A stretch of 64,000 nucleotides of DNA, taken from contig NW_026267113.1 in NCBI RefSeq assembly GCF_014633365.1, positions 61,001 to 125,000 of the forward strand, given 5' to 3'. The position numbers were made by a program, and so were the translations under genes. This document shows, one piece after another, positions 62,001-64,000 of this stretch. Source of the DNA: Diospyros lotus. Lineage: Eukaryota > Streptophyta > Magnoliopsida > Ericales > Ebenaceae. The notes beneath the pieces were generated by a model. The model was not told the DNA's origin, searched no databases, and was given only the letters and a program-made list of their open reading frames with translations. Every line of letters starts with the position of its first letter. Position 1 is the first letter of the stretch.

Positions 62001-63339
62001 TCTATATGTGGAAGGACTAGAGGAAGGAAAAGAAAAAGAGCAAATAGGGATTGGATGAGGAATAGTGGCAAAGCGTTGAAGTTTCTTGGGGTCAAGAAAC
62101 CTCTCAAGGAGGGGGGAATTGTCACGACCCCAAAGGTATAAGGGTATATTAGTCATAGTGTGTTTCATGTATTAGTTAGTGGTTATATTTGCTACTTTAC
62201 TTGTTTATACCTTTCAGTTGCTCTAATAACTGAAAGCCTAGACAACCCATAAATAGGTTATAGTAGTTAGAGAATTGTCATAGGGTGGAATAATATTTTG
62301 AATTCAGTCATCTCTCTCTACATTTCTCTCTTTCGATCTGCTCTGTTTTCCCTCAATTACCTCGATTTTCTCTCTCGTTTTGTTCTGTTTTCTCTGTCCA
62401 ATCCGTTCTCTTTCCTCGTAATCCCTTTCTAAATCCTAGATCAACCCTAGGACCCCGACAGGGGGTTTGGCATTAAAAAGTAAACCATTGGCATTCATAA
62501 CGTCATGGTAGAAAAAACATACTTTTTCTCTTCACATGAACATAATCAAATTAAAGGGCAAAGGGCATATAAAAACATTAATCATAACAACAAGAAAGTT
62601 GGGAAGTATTTTTACTGATTAATAAGCAGACCAGTTCAACTTATTTAAAGTTTTGGAATATATATAACCAACATAATTAAATATTTTTTTTTATTTCTCT
62701 GGATAATAAAATAACTTGAGCCAACACCTATCAGAAGTGACATCATATAGTTTGCAGTTAAATATTACATGATAAGTTAAAGAGGCCTCATTTATTGAGA
62801 TCCAGAACTGGTTTACCGAAACTTGCACCATACAGTGTAAGGTTTATCAAAAGTTTTACCAACAGCAGATTCGACTTGGTTAGCTCTCTCATCATAAGCC
62901 TTAATCCTGCCAATTGGGGTCAACTACATCAATTCTAGCTCTCTACTAAGCCATCTTGGAAACCAGATTGAAGCACAAAAAAACTAATGAAGAAAATGCA
63001 TAAAGCAATATATTTCATGTACGCTAGGACCCTTGAAGAGGGAAAAAGGGTGCAATGAAGGGAAGTGTTTAGGAACAGTTTTTCACACAAAAAGTATGGA
63101 GTACCATGAACCATGCATCGAGGTCAGATTTCTCAAGATACTTTAGTGGTTGTGACTTGAACTTTTACTAACAGAGACTCGACATTTTGTAAAGGAAAAT
63201 GGGAGTTCAGAGAGAGAAAGAGACCGTGATGTAATCAACTCCACATCCAATCTTCTTTTCACACTCTGGATGATATGGAAGCAACCTCTCTAGGATAGTA
63301 TGCTCATGCTCAGGACTTAATCTATCACCACTCTCATAT
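56043..63339 (-). CDS. DCL (DEFECTIVE CHLOROPLASTS AND LEAVES, DUF3223) gene, last two coding exons; 5' part beyond the window
   Basis: Exon 63339-63225 (115 nt) and terminal exon 56225-56043 (60 codons plus TAG at 56045-56043) are separated by a 6,999-bp intron with GT at 63224-63223 and AG at 56227-56226. The first exon finishes a split codon, then reads YESGDRLSPEHEHTILERLL, then PYHPECEKKIGCGVDYIT. The last exon reads IGYHPNFESSRCLFI, then GELVDFSYWKCIKGLIRK and YPLYADSFIVRHF, and ends in a basic tail. Together they cover most of the DUF3223 domain, and the two pieces join in phase within the conserved Y-H-P...G-V-D-Y-I-T/G-Y-H-P stretch. Known role: chloroplast-targeted proteins; tomato DCL mutants have defective plastid development and impaired processing of chloroplast 4.5S rRNA. 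The transit peptide and start codon lie beyond the right edge. The large intron is loaded with nested transposons but both splice sites look intact, so the gene is probably functional. Confidence 0.9.
57232..57325 (+). repeat. fragment of a dispersed plant repeat ('AATCCCACT...GTCAGCTACATGAAT')
   Basis: AACAACAACATATC followed by CTTAATCCCACTTGATAG and GTCAGCTACATGAATTCC, then CTTTAAGGTCC, is the order seen in a widespread dispersed repeat of plant genomes. A related piece lies at 62905-62950. It sits in the DCL intron just outside the LTR element. The class (SINE-derived or other) is not clear. Confidence 0.45.
57528..57869 (+). repeat. 5' LTR of the Ty3/gypsy-type element
   Basis: 342 bp, TGTCACGACC...CCTTGACA. 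The middle carries CCTATAAATAGGC (about 57656-57668), a TATA-like promoter motif, followed by CT-rich sequence typical of an LTR R/U5 region. Confidence 0.9.
57872..57884 (+). other. primer-binding site (initiator tRNA-Met type)
   Basis: TGGTATTAGAGTC begins two bases after the 5' LTR. It matches the usual plant retrotransposon site TGGTATCAGAGCC, complementary to the 3' end of initiator tRNA-Met, with two transitions. Confidence 0.8.
58616..59640 (+). pseudogene. damaged gag of the Ty3/gypsy-type element
   Basis: One frame can be followed from about 58616 to 59608 without frameshift but with internal stops at about 58898 (TAA), 59075 (TAG, at a Trp position) and 59393 (TAG). It runs through the retrotransposon gag-like core (EIPVFEGDKPRWRIRRCEMF, then WSRLRNNFNLKEFADDF and EEFNKLQQEGSVMDYLVKLE) to a zinc-knuckle start CYRCGEKF. 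There a 24-base offset repeat of TGGAGAAAAATTTAG (59587 and 59611) inserts a further stop, and the knuckle resumes as SPSHQCRK. The product cannot be made as a full protein. The N-terminal part has a Pro-Val repeat with APVLQE/APVLQD. Confidence 0.8.
59967..61643 (-). mobile_element. second LTR retrotransposon, truncated, minus strand, inside DNA transposon copy B
   Basis: On the minus strand the 3' LTR runs 60351-59967 (385 bp, TGTCAGGACCC...CATGACA). It is preceded by a polypurine tract whose complement is the C21 run at 60354-60374. A second LTR piece at 61643-61500 (about 144 bp, the same TGTCAGGACCC start) is all that remains of the 5' LTR, so its end and the primer-binding site are deleted. 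The two LTR pieces are nearly identical over their shared part. The internal region (about 60377-61499) shows no gag, reverse transcriptase or integrase motif. Its frames are broken and not recognised. Bases next to the ends (GCCAT, ACCAC) do not match. Confidence 0.75.
60352..60376 (-). other. polypurine tract of the second LTR element
   Basis: The + strand reads TT followed by 21 C then TCTT; the element strand is therefore AAGA, 21 G, AA, directly abutting TGTCAGGACCC. Polypurine tracts of plant LTR elements are usually about 10-15 bases, so this one looks expanded. Confidence 0.8.
62106..62118 (+). other. polypurine tract of the Ty3/gypsy-type element
   Basis: AAGGAGGGGGGAA lies one T before the TGTCACG start of the 3' LTR, where plus-strand synthesis would be primed. 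It confirms the orientation and the LTR boundary. Confidence 0.85.
62120..62460 (+). repeat. 3' LTR of the Ty3/gypsy-type element
   Basis: 341 bp, co-linear with the 5' LTR with a single-base deletion near its start and scattered, mostly C/T and G/A, substitutions. It ends ...GACCCCGACA and is followed by GGGGG. Confidence 0.9.
62461..63224 (-). other. remaining 5' part of the DCL large intron
   Basis: Non-coding sequence between the LTR element and the donor site at 63224. It includes a fragment at about 62905-62950 (CCTTAATCCTGCCAATTGG, then GTCAACTACATCAATTC) related to the dispersed repeat at 57232-57325. No gene inside. Confidence 0.6.
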
Positions 63340-64000
63340 CTGCAATGCAAGTAGCAATTTGCAATTAGTCATAACTATTGCTGCAAGACCAAAATGACAT
63401 ATAAAGTCATAACCTAAAGATTAACACAACTTGTTTGCTCATAAATGACTATGACTGGTAAGCCCCATGGGACAAAAGTACAAGAACAAAGATGCACCTA
63501 CTGCTACATATATCTCTCTGTTCATGGATCACAAAGTGACAGCATTTATTACCTCATAAAGCTACAGCTTAATATTTCTAAGGCAGAGCACTGCAAGGGC
63601 ATTTTATGTATAAGAATATGGAATCCAGAAGTTTGAGTTTGACCCCAAATTTAAAAGCAGAACCATCCAGATACTTTGCTTTACCCCTCTATTTGGGATA
63701 TAAACATGAGGTATGCTCCATCGCCAAGAGTTCAGCTAACCTTCCTCACTTGAGAATGTAAGCATACCAGTTAAATATTGACTCAAATCAAGTGTGTGTG
63801 TGTGTGTGTGTGTGTGTGCATGTGCGCTTGTGCATGTATTTTACTACTCTTAACAGAGTTCCCATGAAATGTTTCTGAAACTGAGGTTAAACAGTAACTG
63901 TATGAAAGCATAATAGCATGCATAGTGCACTTCCTCATGGCATAAAGAATTTTAATCAACCCCCTATGGATAGAAAATCATTATTGAACCATGGTCAATA
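63340..64000 (-). other. preceding DCL intron, running off the window
   Basis: Above the acceptor site of the 63339-63225 exon (AG at 63341-63340) no further DUF3223 or transit-peptide exon was found before the window ends. It contains a TG microsatellite at 63792-63819. Confidence 0.55.
63792..63819. repeat. (TG)n microsatellite
   Basis: About 28 bases of uninterrupted GT/TG dinucleotide inside the DCL intron that leaves the window. Confidence 0.95.

Larger units (their letters stand above)
59660..62001 (+). mobile_element. non-autonomous DNA transposon, family copy B, inserted in the LTR element
   Basis: The left end AGATGTTTGGTGTTC and the right end, in reverse complement AGGGTGTTTGGCTTACC, are imperfect inverted repeats. 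The left 300 bases match copy A at 52696-53447 (TTTGACCGCTTATAA, GTTTGTTAAAAAT, GAGGTTAAACGCTG, TTTTACAATTTTG, then C/T-rich sequence). The flanks CTATTATG (59651-59658) and CTATATGTG (62002-62010) may be a decayed 8-base target duplication, which would suit hAT. It is itself split by another LTR element at 59967-61643. Confidence 0.6.
57528..62460 (+). mobile_element. Ty3/gypsy-type LTR retrotransposon, pol-less, interrupted, in DCL intron
   Basis: This element is in the opposite orientation to DCL. The 5' LTR is 57528-57869 (342 bp) and the 3' LTR 62120-62460 (341 bp); both begin TGTCACGACCCCAA and end with ...GACA. A primer-binding site follows the 5' LTR and a polypurine tract precedes the 3' LTR. 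Flanking GGGGA and GGGGG may be a decayed 5-bp target duplication. A damaged gag is the only coding relic; protease, reverse transcriptase, RNase H and integrase are absent. A second transposon (59660-62001) occupies the place where pol would be. By eye the LTRs differ at about 30 of 341 positions (about 9%), so this is an old insertion. Gypsy rather than copia is inferred from the gag sequence type and its CYRCGEKF zinc-knuckle start. Confidence 0.85.

Noticed and set aside
1..64000. CRISPR array, phage, operon or defence system
   Set aside because: The repeats present are microsatellites and transposon parts. There is no spaced-repeat array and no prokaryotic gene structure, and all supported genes are plant nuclear families.

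Overview
This is nuclear DNA from a eudicot plant, probably woody. The evidence is spliced genes with GT-AG introns, five plant-specific gene families, long AT-rich intergenic stretches full of TA/GA/CT microsatellites, and plant-type transposons (Au-type SINE, MULE, PIF/Harbinger MITE, LTR and LINE elements). There is no prokaryotic or organellar content and no CRISPR array, operon, phage or defence island. The species cannot be named from the sequence.

Five protein-coding genes can be supported. On the + strand are a class-B heat-stress factor of the HSFB4/SCHIZORIZA type (two exons, 15894-17146, 348 aa) and an intronless HECATE-type bHLH (28614-29372, 252 aa). On the - strand are a long remorin (seven coding exons, 44086-39542, 579 aa), an ABF/AREB bZIP that fits AREB1/ABF2 (four coding exons, 51286-46496, 414 aa), and the last two exons of a DCL (DEFECTIVE CHLOROPLASTS AND LEAVES, DUF3223) gene (63339-56043) whose 5' part lies beyond the right edge. 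I joined the exons by hand from splice sites, reading phase and family conservation. The provided start positions at 44104 and 51295 are GTG codons; the plausible ATGs are 44086 and 51286.

Layout: 1-15.9 kb has no recognisable gene (microsatellites, a MITE-like repeat at 9.0-9.3 kb, a decayed LINE at 12.4-13.25 kb). 15.9-17.1 kb is HSFB4. 17.1-28.6 kb is intergenic with a clear 901-bp MULE (long terminal inverted repeats, 9-bp target duplication) at 20.2-21.1 kb. 28.6-29.4 kb is HECATE. 29.4-39.5 kb is intergenic with a Tourist-like MITE and other repeats. 39.5-44.1 kb is the remorin, with a SINE in its last intron. 46.5-51.3 kb is the ABF gene, with a GATTCG-rich element in its 2.5-kb last intron and ABRE/G-box motifs upstream. 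56.0-63.3 kb is the DCL 3' end, whose 7.0-kb intron is filled by a nest of transposons three layers deep.

The genes do not form one pathway: they are root cell-fate/heat (HSFB4), gynoecium/meristem (HECATE), plasma-membrane nanodomain (remorin), ABA/drought (ABF) and chloroplast biogenesis (DCL). From memory, orthologues of four of them lie close together on Arabidopsis chromosome 1, so the window probably preserves an ancestral eudicot gene block. I found no convincing sign of an undescribed biochemical system; the most unusual structures are the nested insertion in the DCL intron and the MULE with a GC-rich payload.
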